The notes beneath the pieces were generated by a model, which made no database searches, had not been told where the DNA came from, and saw only the letters and a program-made list of their open reading frames with translations. From contig NZ_RZJR01000003.1 in assembly GCF_003990975.1 (NCBI RefSeq), positions 310,001 to 374,000 on the forward strand: a DNA stretch of 64,000 nt. The letters are read 5' to 3'. This DNA is from Cohnella sp. AR92. Lineage in GTDB: Bacteria; Bacillota; Bacilli; Paenibacillales; Paenibacillaceae. Made by a program: the position numbers and the translations under genes. Positions 1 to 9,029 of this stretch are shown here, in pieces (the stretch's first letter is position 1; every line of letters starts with the position of its first letter).

Positions 1-134
1 CTTGGCTCCGGTGTTTTCGTTATAATGGAAATAAATCGGTTACAAAAAGCGGGCCGCCCCTGTATGGGGCGTTTCGTGTTGCCGATAATGACCGTTAAGG
101 GCTTCGAAAGCCAATACATACCGGTGGTGAGAAA

Positions 135-662
135 GTGAAGCGATATCGCAAGCCCATTCAATATGTCATCCTGGCCATCGTCATCCTGATCGGAGGCTAT
201 GCCATCGGCCGTTCCTTCTTTACGACTTCTACCGTACTGAAGCCTGGACAAGAGGCTCCGGCCTTTACGCTTGCCGATCTCGACGGAACCGTCCATGATC
301 TGGACTCCTACAAGGGCAAGCCGCTCGTGCTGAATTTCTGGGGCACGTTCTGCCCGCCTTGCCGCAACGAGATGCCCGCGCTTCAGCATGAATACGAGAA
401 GTGGAAGGACCAGGGCTTAGAGCTTGTCGGCATCAATCTGAGCGAGGACCGCATCTCGGTTCGCCAATTCGCGGCAAGCGTCGGGGCGCGCTTCCCGATC
501 CTGCTGGACCGCAACAAGAAGACCGAGAAGCGTTACGGCTTGAAGGAATATCCGACGACCTTCTTCATCGCGCCCGACGGGCAGATTCAAGATATCGTAA
601 TCGGAGGGCCGATGACCGAGGAAGACATCGATGCTCGGATCAAGCGATTATTCGAGAAATAA
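135..662 (+). CDS. resA: Thiol-disulfide oxidoreductase ResA
   Basis: ResA is a membrane-anchored, extracytoplasmic thioredoxin-like protein. It reduces the CXXCH cysteines of apocytochrome c so that heme can be attached by ResB/ResC. Residues about 8-27 form an uncleaved signal anchor. The thioredoxin fold follows, with the active site CPPC at residues 73-76; Bacillus ResA has CEPC, so the second intervening residue is Pro here. At 175 aa the length is normal for the family. The start is GTG with a GGTGGTGA ribosome site just upstream. It is the first gene of resABC and ends 15 bases before the resB reading frame. The family assignment is firm; the role in cytochrome c maturation is inferred from the family and the operon. 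Confidence 0.95.
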   Translation: MKRYRKPIQYVILAIVILIGGYAIGRSFFTTSTVLKPGQEAPAFTLADLDGTVHDLDSYKGKPLVLNFWGTFCPPCRNEMPALQHEYEKWKDQGLELVGINLSEDRISVRQFAASVGARFPILLDRNKKTEKRYGLKEYPTTFFIAPDGQIQDIVIGGPMTEEDIDARIKRLFEK

Positions 663-686
663 GAGGAACCGAGGAGGATGTCTAGG

Positions 687-2363
687 TTGTTTCAGAACAC
701 CAAATGCGAATGCGGGCACCAGAATCCGACAGGCACCGTTCTCTGCGAATATTGCGGCAAGCCGCTCCTAGAAGACTTGCCGCTCGACAGCCCGCTGGAG
801 ATGCGTTACGACGGCGTCGCGCGCCGTTCCCAGAAAGAAAATCCCGCTCTGATCGACCGGGTATGGAACTTCTTCTCGTCGGTCAAAATCGCGGTCTGGC
901 TGATCATCGTCACGCTGCTCGGCGCCGCGCTCGGAACGATCTACCCGCAGGAGAGCACCTTCATCAATCTGGACGACCCTGCCCAGTATTATCGCGATAC
1001 GTATGGAACTTGGGGAGCGGTCTATCAGTTCCTAGGCTTGTCTAGAACGTACGAATCCTGGTGGTTTGTCGGCCTTCTGGTCATGATCGGAACGTCTCTC
1101 GTCATCTGCAGCCTGGACCGCGTGCTGCCGCTCTACAAGGCTCTGTCCAAGCAACAGGTCCGCAAGCATCTCACATTCATCAGCCGGCAGCAAACCGTTT
1201 ACAGCGAGGCGCTCGGGCAGAATCCGGAAGAGTGGACCGAGCAATTCGCCAAGCAGCTGAAGCGCAAGCATTACAAGGTTAAAGTGGACGGCACGGCGCT
1301 GCTGGCAGAGAAGAATCGTTTCAGCCGCTGGGGCCCTTATATCAATCATATCGGCCTTATTATTTTCTTGCTCGCGGTACTTGGACGGGGAGTGCCGGCT
1401 TGGCACATGGACCAGTACATATCGATGGACGAAGGGCAGACCAAGCAGATTCCGAATACGAATTATTACGTGAAGAACGAGAAGTTCACGGTAGAGTTCT
1501 ATAAAGACGAAGAACTGCCGGACAACCTCAAGGGAACGAACCGGGCGAAGCTGTACGAGACCAAAGCCGTTCTCTACACTTGCACGGCCGATTGCGACGA
1601 TCCGATCAAGGACCCGGTTCTGACGGAAGTGGAACAGCACGATATCCATGTGAACAGTCCGTTGTCCTACAAAGGCCTGAAGCTCTATCAATACAACTAC
1701 GAGCAGCAGGTAAGGCTGATCTCCGTCAAGCCGATGCTGATCGACACCCGGACGGGAGAGGAATACGGGCCGTTCGAGCTTCCGATGAACAATCCGCCAT
1801 TGACTTATACGGCAGGCCCCTATACTTTGAAGTTAAGCAACGTATTCCCCGATTTTGGCATGGACGAGCAGAATCGCCCAATGACGAAATCCCGCGATCC
1901 GAACAATCCGGCGTTCGTCTTCGTCGTGACGGGGCCGGGCTTGCCCGAAGCAGGAGAGATGTACATCTACTTCCCGCTGCCGACCGCCGAGGACAAGCAA
2001 CTGCAGCAGCTGATCAACGCAAGCTTCGAGAAGAGCGGCAACAATACGGGGCGTTTCTCCTTCCAGGTAGGCAAGATGGAGAATGTCCGCTTCTCGGAAT
2101 ATACGACTTTCCTGAACGTTCGGGTCGATCGCGCCATGCCGTATATCTGGGTAGGAGCGGCGATCTCGATGATCGGTCTCGTGATGGGCTTCTACTGGCA
2201 GCATCGGCGCATCTGGGTCCGAATTGACGATGGAGTCCTCTCCTTGGGCGCCCATACGAACAAGAATACGTACGGAATTCGCTCCGAAGTCGCTTCGGCG
2301 CTAAAGAAGACCGGAATAGAAGTCGATCCTAAGGCTCTTGATAACAGGAGGAATACACGTTGA
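687..2363 (+). CDS. resB: Cytochrome c biogenesis protein ResB
   Basis: ResB is the large membrane subunit of the System II cytochrome c synthase and works with ResC to deliver heme to apocytochrome c outside the membrane. The N-terminus carries a short zinc-ribbon-like segment (two CxC/CxxC pairs), then three closely spaced membrane helices, a long extracytoplasmic domain and a last helix near the C-terminus. The ATG at 678 touches the GGAGG at 673-677, leaving no spacer, so I prefer the TTG at 687, nine bases after it. An annotation starting at 678 would add three residues. The stop overlaps the resC start by four bases, which suggests translational coupling. Confidence 0.93.
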   Translation: MFQNTKCECGHQNPTGTVLCEYCGKPLLEDLPLDSPLEMRYDGVARRSQKENPALIDRVWNFFSSVKIAVWLIIVTLLGAALGTIYPQESTFINLDDPAQYYRDTYGTWGAVYQFLGLSRTYESWWFVGLLVMIGTSLVICSLDRVLPLYKALSKQQVRKHLTFISRQQTVYSEALGQNPEEWTEQFAKQLKRKHYKVKVDGTALLAEKNRFSRWGPYINHIGLIIFLLAVLGRGVPAWHMDQYISMDEGQTKQIPNTNYYVKNEKFTVEFYKDEELPDNLKGTNRAKLYETKAVLYTCTADCDDPIKDPVLTEVEQHDIHVNSPLSYKGLKLYQYNYEQQVRLISVKPMLIDTRTGEEYGPFELPMNNPPLTYTAGPYTLKLSNVFPDFGMDEQNRPMTKSRDPNNPAFVFVVTGPGLPEAGEMYIYFPLPTAEDKQLQQLINASFEKSGNNTGRFSFQVGKMENVRFSEYTTFLNVRVDRAMPYIWVGAAISMIGLVMGFYWQHRRIWVRIDDGVLSLGAHTNKNTYGIRSEVASALKKTGIEVDPKALDNRRNTR

Positions 2364-3619
2364 ATTGGCTATCGATCAGCAGCAACGCCTTTATTGCAGC
2401 TTTCTTTCTATATTGTTTCGCTTTTATCGGGTTCGCCATCGCCATCGGAGGAAGCCGATGGAGCAATAGAGACGTAGAGGCACACAAGAAGAGATGGTCG
2501 CGCATCGGATTCTCCCTGGCCGTGCTGGGCTGGGCAAGCCATCTTGTCTTCTTCTTCACCCGCTGGAAGGGCGGCGGACACATTCCGACCAGCAATATGT
2601 ATGAATTTATGACATTCCTCGGCATGGCCATTATGTTTGCCTTTATTGTAGTATACTTAATCTATCGGACTGCGCTTCTGGGCGCCTTCGCAACGCCGCT
2701 GGTCGTTATCATCATCGCGTATGCGTCGGTGTTCCCTTCGGAAGTGCAGCCTTTGATCCCTGCGCTTAATTCGTACTGGCTTAAAATACACGTGACAACG
2801 GCAGCGACGGGGGAGGCCTTCTTCGCGGTCGGCTTCGCGGCGGCGCTCGTTCAGCTCTTGCGGGTGGTCGACTTCTCCAGCAAGGAGAAGTCGGCGGTCA
2901 AGCAGCAGCGCGGCGTGGAATGGGTCCTCTTCTTCATCGTCGTTATCGTCGGATTCCTCGTATCCGTATTCGGATTCCGGGCAGGGGGCTACAGCGCCGA
3001 GTTCAAGCAAGAGAAGTTCACGATCGACCAGAAGGGGACGGAGCACTCCGTCGTTCAGACGGTCAAGTACGACTTGCCGCCGATCGTAAGCCCGTATAAC
3101 AGCGAGAAGCAGCACATGACTTCCTTCCTCGGAATGGACAAGCCGCTGTTCGAGGCGCCGTCCTGGATGAACGGAGTCAATGCGGGGCGCAAGCTTAACA
3201 CGGTGATCTGGTCCGTGATCTCCGGCCTCGTTCTGTACGGCATTATCAGACTCATCCTGCGCAAGCCGATGGCCGCCTTCATTCACCCGTATCTCGACGG
3301 AATCGATCCGGAGGATCTCGACGAGATCAGCTATCGCGCCATTGCGATCGGGTTCCCGGTGTTTACGCTCGGAGCGCTGATCTTCGCCATGATCTGGGCT
3401 CAGATCGCCTGGTCCCGCTTCTGGGGTTGGGATCCCAAGGAGGTCTGGGCGCTTATTACCTGGCTGTTCTACAGCGCTTATCTTCACCTTCGCCTATCCC
3501 GCGGCTGGCAAGGCACGAAGTCGGCATGGCTTGCCGTCATCGGCTTTATCGTCGTATTGTTCACGTTGATTGGAGTTAACTTGGTTATTGCAGGGCTGCA
3601 TTCCTACGCAGGAGTGTAA
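2360..3619 (+). CDS. resC: Cytochrome c biogenesis protein ResC (CcsA/CcsB family)
   Basis: ResC is the polytopic heme-handling subunit of the ResBC cytochrome c synthase. The protein has about eight membrane helices. It carries the tryptophan-rich WWD-type signature (WGWDPKEVW) near residue 355 that binds heme at the outer face, with conserved histidines around it. It has 419 aa. The start is TTG, preceded by AGGAGG and overlapping the resB stop. An insertion of hydrophilic sequence around residues 215-270 sits between helices. It ends 38 bases before resD, so resABCDE are probably read together, as in Bacillus. Confidence 0.94.
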   Translation: MNWLSISSNAFIAAFFLYCFAFIGFAIAIGGSRWSNRDVEAHKKRWSRIGFSLAVLGWASHLVFFFTRWKGGGHIPTSNMYEFMTFLGMAIMFAFIVVYLIYRTALLGAFATPLVVIIIAYASVFPSEVQPLIPALNSYWLKIHVTTAATGEAFFAVGFAAALVQLLRVVDFSSKEKSAVKQQRGVEWVLFFIVVIVGFLVSVFGFRAGGYSAEFKQEKFTIDQKGTEHSVVQTVKYDLPPIVSPYNSEKQHMTSFLGMDKPLFEAPSWMNGVNAGRKLNTVIWSVISGLVLYGIIRLILRKPMAAFIHPYLDGIDPEDLDEISYRAIAIGFPVFTLGALIFAMIWAQIAWSRFWGWDPKEVWALITWLFYSAYLHLRLSRGWQGTKSAWLAVIGFIVVLFTLIGVNLVIAGLHSYAGV

Positions 3620-3657
3620 AGATAAGATCAAACTATCAAGCAAGGGAGTCGATTGGT

Positions 3658-4374
3658 TTGAACGAAGCAGGCAATCGCATTCTGGTCGTAGACGATGAAG
3701 AGAGAATCCGACGTCTGCTCCGGATGTATCTGGAGAAGGAAGGCTACGTCATCGAGGAAGCCGAGGATGGAGAGTCCGCGCTGCGCAAGGCGCTGCAGAC
3801 GGATTACGACCTGATCGTGCTCGATTTGATGCTGCCCGGCATCGACGGGATGGAAGTGTGCACGCGGCTAAGACAGAGCAAAGCGACTCCCGTCATCATG
3901 CTGACGGCCAAGGGAGAAGAAGTGAATCGCGTCCAAGGCTTCGAGGTCGGGGCGGACGACTACGTCGTCAAGCCGTTCAGCCCGCGCGAGGTGATCTTCC
4001 GGATCAAAGCGATCCTGAGAAGATCTTCGGCTACCGCTTTCCTCTCAAAGGAACTCGCTACGAGCAACAATATCGTTTTTCCGCATCTCGTGATCGAGCA
4101 TGACGCGCACCGGGTGACGGCGGACGGGCAGGAAGTCAACCTGACGCCGAAGGAATACGAGCTGCTTCACTTCCTCGCGAGCTCGCCCGATAAAGTCTAT
4201 TCCCGGGAAGAGCTGCTCAAGGATGTCTGGAACTATGACTTCTTCGGCGATCTACGCACGGTCGACACGCACGTCAAGCGTCTTCGCGAGAAGCTTAACC
4301 GCGTGTCGGTCGAAGCGGCTTCGATGATCACGACCGTATGGGGCGTCGGCTATAAGCTCGAGGTCGCGAAGTAA
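3658..4374 (+). CDS. resD: Response regulator ResD
   Basis: ResD is an OmpR-type response regulator that turns on respiratory and oxygen-limitation genes when phosphorylated by ResE. The receiver domain (residues about 8-120) has the acidic pair DDE, a phosphoacceptor Asp in the VLDLMLPG segment and the conserved Lys in VKPF. The C-terminal winged helix (about 140-235) has the typical LTPKEYELL and VDTHVKRLREKL segments. It has 238 aa and a TTG start after AGGGAG. It lies two bases before resE and directly after resABC. The name rests on family plus synteny; the protein family alone would be PhoB/ResD. Confidence 0.93.
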   Translation: MNEAGNRILVVDDEERIRRLLRMYLEKEGYVIEEAEDGESALRKALQTDYDLIVLDLMLPGIDGMEVCTRLRQSKATPVIMLTAKGEEVNRVQGFEVGADDYVVKPFSPREVIFRIKAILRRSSATAFLSKELATSNNIVFPHLVIEHDAHRVTADGQEVNLTPKEYELLHFLASSPDKVYSREELLKDVWNYDFFGDLRTVDTHVKRLREKLNRVSVEAASMITTVWGVGYKLEVAK

Positions 4375-4377
4375 CCG

Positions 4378-5808
4378 ATGGCAATCTGGAGAACCGTCGT
4401 CGGCAAGCTGTGGCTGACGATCATTGCGCTGGTGGCTGTCGTCATTATCGTGATCGGATTGTTTCTGCTTAATTACATCGATCTTAACTTCGTGGATTCT
4501 AGCAAGGTCAAGCATCTATTTATTTACGCAGGGGCTGTCGGTTTCTTACTGACAACCTTTTTCGCGTTCTTCCTGCTGAAGAAGATCACCCAACCGATAA
4601 AAGAGATCAAGGAAGCGGCGGACCTGATCGTCAAAGGAGACTTCACGACGCGGGTTCCCATTCGATCCTCCGACGAGATCGGGGAGCTGGCGAACACGTT
4701 CAACGCGATGTCCTCCGAGATCGATTCCCTTATCCATATCCTTCAGCACGAGCGCGACCATCTCAGCAGCGTGCTTCGCAGCATGACGGACGCCGTCATC
4801 TCGTTTAACGCCGAAGGCAAAGTCATTCTGACGAATCCACAGGGCAAGCTGCTCTTGAACGAATGGACGGCGTCCGAGTGGACCGAGGAGGAAGAGTACA
4901 GGGAAGGCGAAGTCCCCCGGCCCATTCAAGAGACCTTCCACGAGGTCATCCGGCAGGGGATGGATATGACCAGCAAGGTGCACGTGAAGAACGAGGTGTT
5001 CTCCGTCGTCATGACCCCGCTCGCGTCCGCGGAAGGAGTCCGCGGCGCCGTCGCGGTTTTCCGCAACGTAACCGAGGAGTTCAAGGTGGAGAAGCTTCGC
5101 ACGGACTTCGTGGCGAACATCTCGCACGAGATTCGCACTCCTCTCTCGATGGTGCAAGGCTACAGCGAAGCGCTTCTGGACGACATCGTCGCTTCGCCGG
5201 AGGAGCGCAAGGAGCTGGTACAGGTCATTCATGACGAGTCGCTCCGCATGGGCCGCTTGGTCAAGGACTTGCTTGATCTGGCGCGCATGGAAGCCGGGCA
5301 TATCGAGCTGAACGCGCAGGCGCTCGACGTCCATCAGCTGATGAGCCGAGTCTATCGCAAGTTCGCGGCGCTGACGAAGGACAAGGGGCTAAACCTCGTC
5401 TATGAAGAAAGCAAGGACAAGCTGATCCTCCAAGCTGCGGACGGAGACCGGCTGGAGCAAGTGCTGACGAACCTGATGGACAACGCGATTCGCCACACGC
5501 CCGCGAATGCGTCGATCCGCATGAAAGCCGATCTGGTTCGCGGCAAACGCGGAAACGAGGTGCGAATTATCGTCGCCGACGAAGGCCAAGGAATACCGGC
5601 CGAGGATCTGCCGTATATTTTCGAGAGATTCTATAAGGCAGATAAGGCGCGCAAGCGGGATTCGAATGGGGGAAGCGGAGGGACCGGGCTCGGGCTGGCG
5701 ATCGTCAGCAACCTGGTCGAAGCTCACGGAGGCCGCATTCAAGCGGCAAGCGAGGCAGGGAAAGGAACGACGTTCACCATTGACCTTCCGGTAGACGGCA
5801 AGGCCTAA
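4378..5808 (+). CDS. resE: Sensor histidine kinase ResE
   Basis: ResE is the membrane sensor kinase that phosphorylates ResD in response to redox or oxygen state. Two membrane helices (about 10-30 and 45-65) flank a very short outside loop. They are followed by a HAMP linker, a PAS-like domain (about 130-230), the dimerisation domain with the phospho-His in SHEIRTPLS, and an ATPase domain with the N box (NLMDNAIRH), G1 (DEGQGIP), F box and G2 (GTGLGLAI). The short extracytoplasmic loop suggests the signal is sensed by the cytoplasmic PAS domain or the membrane. It starts right after resD. Confidence 0.92.
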   Translation: MAIWRTVVGKLWLTIIALVAVVIIVIGLFLLNYIDLNFVDSSKVKHLFIYAGAVGFLLTTFFAFFLLKKITQPIKEIKEAADLIVKGDFTTRVPIRSSDEIGELANTFNAMSSEIDSLIHILQHERDHLSSVLRSMTDAVISFNAEGKVILTNPQGKLLLNEWTASEWTEEEEYREGEVPRPIQETFHEVIRQGMDMTSKVHVKNEVFSVVMTPLASAEGVRGAVAVFRNVTEEFKVEKLRTDFVANISHEIRTPLSMVQGYSEALLDDIVASPEERKELVQVIHDESLRMGRLVKDLLDLARMEAGHIELNAQALDVHQLMSRVYRKFAALTKDKGLNLVYEESKDKLILQAADGDRLEQVLTNLMDNAIRHTPANASIRMKADLVRGKRGNEVRIIVADEGQGIPAEDLPYIFERFYKADKARKRDSNGGSGGTGLGLAIVSNLVEAHGGRIQAASEAGKGTTFTIDLPVDGKA

Positions 5809-5876
5809 CATCATCTGAATTCGAAAGCGGCGATGAGAGGATCATCGCCCTTTTCGATAGCGGCGGAGGTTCCCCT

Positions 5877-7103
5877 ATGTTTCGTTGGAAACGATTACAG
5901 AACGGCTTCGATAGACTGCAGAGAGGATTGGGACTCAACGGGGAAGCCATTGTCTCTCTGTTCATCCACGGATGTTTTCAATTCGGGGCATCGATGTCGG
6001 GCTTGTTCTTGAACTTGTATCTCTGGAGGCTGACGGAGGATCTGTGGATCAACGGCATGTTCAATGTCGTCGTCTATGGAGTAACGCCCGTCGCGTTCGC
6101 CGTCGGCGGTTATATCGCGAAACGCAAGGATCGGATGGTCACGTACCGGATCGGAATCGTCATGATCGCGATTTTCTACCTCGTCGTTGTCATGGCGAGG
6201 GAAAGCGTCGTTGATTACTATCTGCTCTTCGCGTTATTTAACGGATTCGCCCTTGGCCTCTATTGGAACGGTTATCTTGTTCTCATGTACGATGTGGTCG
6301 ATTCGAGCAAGCGGGGAAGATACCTCGGAATCAATATGGTCGTGTTCAATGCCGCAGGCTTGATCGGACCGGCGCTTGCGGGATTCCTGATCGGCTGGTT
6401 CGAGGGCTTGCAGGGGTACGTCGTCATGTTCTCCGTCGCCTGCCTGATGTTCGTCATCGCCGCTATCGCCAGCACGAAGATCGCCCGCCGAACCTCGCAC
6501 CACCGTACCTATTATTTAAAATATACCTTTTCCGTGCTGAAGAGAGAGCGCGTCTGGCTGAGAGGCCTGTTCGGCTTTCTGCTGCTGGGCGCGTTCCAAG
6601 GAATCATGCTGTTTCTGCCCAATATTCTGCTCTATCAGACAGTCGGCAGCGAACAATGGGTCGGCCTGCTCACCGTATTCTTCTCCCTGCTCACGATCTC
6701 CATGGGCCTCTATATCTCTCATATGAATAATAGAGAATCGGTGCGAGGCAGCTTGGCCTTAAGCACGGCTCTCGTGACGTTGTCGGCGAGCTTGCTGCTG
6801 ATCGACATCCGCTGGTGGAGCGTGCTTCTGTTCATGGCGATCTTCTCGTTCTTCAACCCTCTCACGGTAAATACGCTGACCTCCTATAACTATCGACTAA
6901 TGGACGATCTGCCGCTTCGCGGGGAGTTCCGCATCGAGTCGGTCGTGATCAAGGAGCTGTTCCTGAATGTAGGCCGAGTGCTGTCGATTCTGTTCCTCAT
7001 CCTGTTCGCGGAGGATCCCGATTCGCAAGCGATGCCGCTTGTGCTGGTAACGGCAGCCCTTCTGCACACGCTGATCGTACCTTTGGTGAGGAAGAAGGCG
7101 TAG
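5877..7103 (+). CDS. Major facilitator superfamily transporter
   Basis: This is a membrane transporter of the MFS type with about 11-12 hydrophobic helices across 408 aa and a basic loop after helix 2 (AKRKDRM) that matches the usual position of the MFS motif A. The substrate cannot be told from sequence. The first 20 residues are polar and basic, then the helices begin. The start ATG follows GGCGGAGG. It is a single gene between resE and the convergent serA, separated from serA by a bidirectional terminator. It could be a drug or sugar exporter; nothing nearby decides this. Confidence 0.8.
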   Translation: MFRWKRLQNGFDRLQRGLGLNGEAIVSLFIHGCFQFGASMSGLFLNLYLWRLTEDLWINGMFNVVVYGVTPVAFAVGGYIAKRKDRMVTYRIGIVMIAIFYLVVVMARESVVDYYLLFALFNGFALGLYWNGYLVLMYDVVDSSKRGRYLGINMVVFNAAGLIGPALAGFLIGWFEGLQGYVVMFSVACLMFVIAAIASTKIARRTSHHRTYYLKYTFSVLKRERVWLRGLFGFLLLGAFQGIMLFLPNILLYQTVGSEQWVGLLTVFFSLLTISMGLYISHMNNRESVRGSLALSTALVTLSASLLLIDIRWWSVLLFMAIFSFFNPLTVNTLTSYNYRLMDDLPLRGEFRIESVVIKELFLNVGRVLSILFLILFAEDPDSQAMPLVLVTAALLHTLIVPLVRKKA

Positions 7104-7149
7104 GGACTGTTCCTTAAGAGCTTCAGAAAGTGCTTAGAAAGGGAAAAAA

Positions 7150-7189
7150 GGGATGTCGCGAAGTCATGACGACTTCGGACATCCCTTTT
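7150..7189. terminator. Bidirectional intrinsic terminator between MFS gene and serA
   Basis: An 8-bp stem (7150-7157 with 7178-7185) continues after a bulged G into a 7-bp stem (7159-7165 with 7171-7177) with a 5-base loop. It has an A run on the left and TTTT on the right. It sits between two convergent genes and should stop transcription from both sides. Confidence 0.85.
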
Positions 7190-7200
7190 GGCGTTTCCGC

Positions 7201-8793
7201 TTAGTAGAGCTGTATTTCCTTCGCGCTAACCAGGTCCGGCAGGTCGGCGACTTGGCCGATAACGTCCTTCGGAACCGCCTTGTCGACGCCCAGTACCATG
7301 ATGGCTGCGCCGCCGACGAGCTTGCGTCCTACTTGCATCGTCGCGATGTTCACGTCGTTGCTGCCGAGCAGCGTGCCGACGCGGCCGATGATGCCCGGCT
7401 TGTCGTTGTGCGAGATCAGGAGCAGATGGCCTTCCGGAGCAACGTCAACCGGATATTGATCGATCTGCGTAATGCGAGCGCCGAAGCCGTTCAGCAGGGC
7501 GCCGGCAACGGTGCGCTCTTCCTTGCCCGTGCGCAGAGTGACGGATACGAGATTCGTGAAGCCCTTGCTGGCATGCGATTTATTGGTGACCACGTTGACG
7601 CCGCGCGTCTTGACCAGGTGCATGGCGTTGACAGCGTTGACTTGGTCGGAGCCCAGGTGATGGGCAAGAACGCCTTGTACCACGTAGCGGGTTAGCGGTT
7701 GAGTGTCCACGTCTGCCAGCTCGCCGGAGTAACCGACGACGATCTCCTTAACCGGACCATCAGCGACTTGAGCGGCGAAGCTGCCGAGCTTCACGCCGAG
7801 CGAGAAGTAAGGCTCCAGCTTGGACAGCACGTCGGCCGGAACGTGAGGCATGTTGACCGCGTTCTTGTACGGCTCGTTGCGCAGGATGTGTAGCAATTGC
7901 TCCGAGACGTCGATCGCGACGTTCTCTTGGGCTTCGACGGTGGAAGCGCCAAGGTGAGGCGTGACGATGATCTTCGGATGCTTAAGGAACGGATGGTCCG
8001 CTGCCGGCGGTTCTTCCTCGAAGACGTCGAAGGCTGCTCCGGCTACGATGCCGGCATCGATCGCTTCAACCAGCGCTTGCTCGTCGATAATGCCGCCGCG
8101 CGCGCAGTTTACGATTCGAACGCCCTTCTTGATGCGGGAGAATTGTTCCTTGCCGATCATGTGGCGGGTCTCAGGCGTGAGCGGCGTATGCACGGTAATG
8201 AAGTCGGCTTCGCGGATAACGTCTTCGACGGAAGCGAGCTTCACGCCCAGCTTCTCGGCGCGCTCTTCCGTGAGGAACGGGTCGTAACCGAGGACGGTCA
8301 TGCCGAACGCCTTGGCGCGGGCGGCGACTTCGCTGCCGATCCGGCCCATGCCGAGAACGCCCAGAACCTTGTTGCGAAGTTCCACGCCGACGAAGGACTT
8401 GCGGTCCCACTCGCCGCCGACGGTCTTCAGGTAAGCTTGAGGGATATGGCGTGCGAGCGCCATCATCATGGCGAAAGTATGCTCGCAGGTGGTGATCGTG
8501 TTGCCGTCCGGCGCGTTAATGACGACAATGCCGCGTTTGGTTGCGGCTTCGAGGTCGATGTTGTCTACGCCGACGCCCGCGCGTCCGATGACTTTCAATT
8601 GCTTGGCTGCCGTCATGATGCGTTCGGTCACGCGTGTCTGGCTGCGGACGAGAAGAGCGTCGTACTCGCCGATAATTTGAACGAGCTCGTCTTCGGAGAG
8701 TCCGGTCTTCTTGTCGATGGAGATGTCGGACGCCTCGACGAGAAGCGAAATGCCCAGATCGCTGATCGGGTCCGATACCAACACTTTAAACAT
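7201..8793 (-). CDS. serA: D-3-phosphoglycerate dehydrogenase
   Basis: SerA oxidises 3-phosphoglycerate to 3-phosphohydroxypyruvate with NAD, the first step of serine synthesis. The N-terminal substrate/NAD domains (about 1-315) carry the Rossmann motif GMGRIGSEVA near residue 148, the catalytic Arg in NCARGGIID and the His in TPHLGAST. After them come the intervening domain and a C-terminal ACT domain (about 455-530), where serine usually acts as feedback inhibitor. At 530 aa it is the long Bacillus-type enzyme. The leader upstream of the gene can form a long hairpin (8827-8884), listed separately. It is a single gene on the minus strand. Confidence 0.95.
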   Translation of the reverse strand: MFKVLVSDPISDLGISLLVEASDISIDKKTGLSEDELVQIIGEYDALLVRSQTRVTERIMTAAKQLKVIGRAGVGVDNIDLEAATKRGIVVINAPDGNTITTCEHTFAMMMALARHIPQAYLKTVGGEWDRKSFVGVELRNKVLGVLGMGRIGSEVAARAKAFGMTVLGYDPFLTEERAEKLGVKLASVEDVIREADFITVHTPLTPETRHMIGKEQFSRIKKGVRIVNCARGGIIDEQALVEAIDAGIVAGAAFDVFEEEPPAADHPFLKHPKIIVTPHLGASTVEAQENVAIDVSEQLLHILRNEPYKNAVNMPHVPADVLSKLEPYFSLGVKLGSFAAQVADGPVKEIVVGYSGELADVDTQPLTRYVVQGVLAHHLGSDQVNAVNAMHLVKTRGVNVVTNKSHASKGFTNLVSVTLRTGKEERTVAGALLNGFGARITQIDQYPVDVAPEGHLLLISHNDKPGIIGRVGTLLGSNDVNIATMQVGRKLVGGAAIMVLGVDKAVPKDVIGQVADLPDLVSAKEIQLY

Positions 8794-8826
8794 TTGAAAG
8801 CCCCCTAAGCATTAATAAATATAGAA

Positions 8827-8884
8827 ATCACTCTTGGCGGCCGTCCTTCGCATCCAAGCGAGAGAACGATACGCCGAGAGTGAT
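8827..8884 (-). promoter_or_regulatory. Leader hairpin upstream of serA
   Basis: Arms 8827-8839 and 8872-8884 pair over 13 positions with one non-Watson-Crick pair, enclosing a 32-base loop. In the serA transcript this lies 34 bases before the start codon. I see no T-box motif and no terminator T run, so this is an unassigned structured leader rather than a known riboswitch. Confidence 0.5.
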
Positions 8885-8984
8885 GCCGTGAACGATTGAT
8901 AATTGGGGATTTTAGCAAACGTGCCTAAAAACAAGGCAGTTTGTCTTCCATAACCTTACTCATTTTATAGCAATAAGACAGACA

Positions 8985-9014
8985 AAAGCAATGGCTAAAA
9001 TAGCACATTGCTTT
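8985..9014 (-). terminator. Intrinsic terminator after the 307-aa hypothetical gene
   Basis: Nine-bp arms (8985-8993 and 9006-9014) enclose a 12-base loop. On the minus strand the right side runs into CTTTTG. It sits 16 bases past the stop of the 9030-9953 gene. Confidence 0.6.
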
Positions 9015-9029
9015 GTCGGAAACGTCCAT

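Noticed and set aside
1..134. TATAAT at 21-26 as a resA promoter
   Set aside because: The only -35-like sequence in view (TTGGCT at 2-7) is 13 bases away, too close; the true -35 may lie outside the window, so I do not list it.
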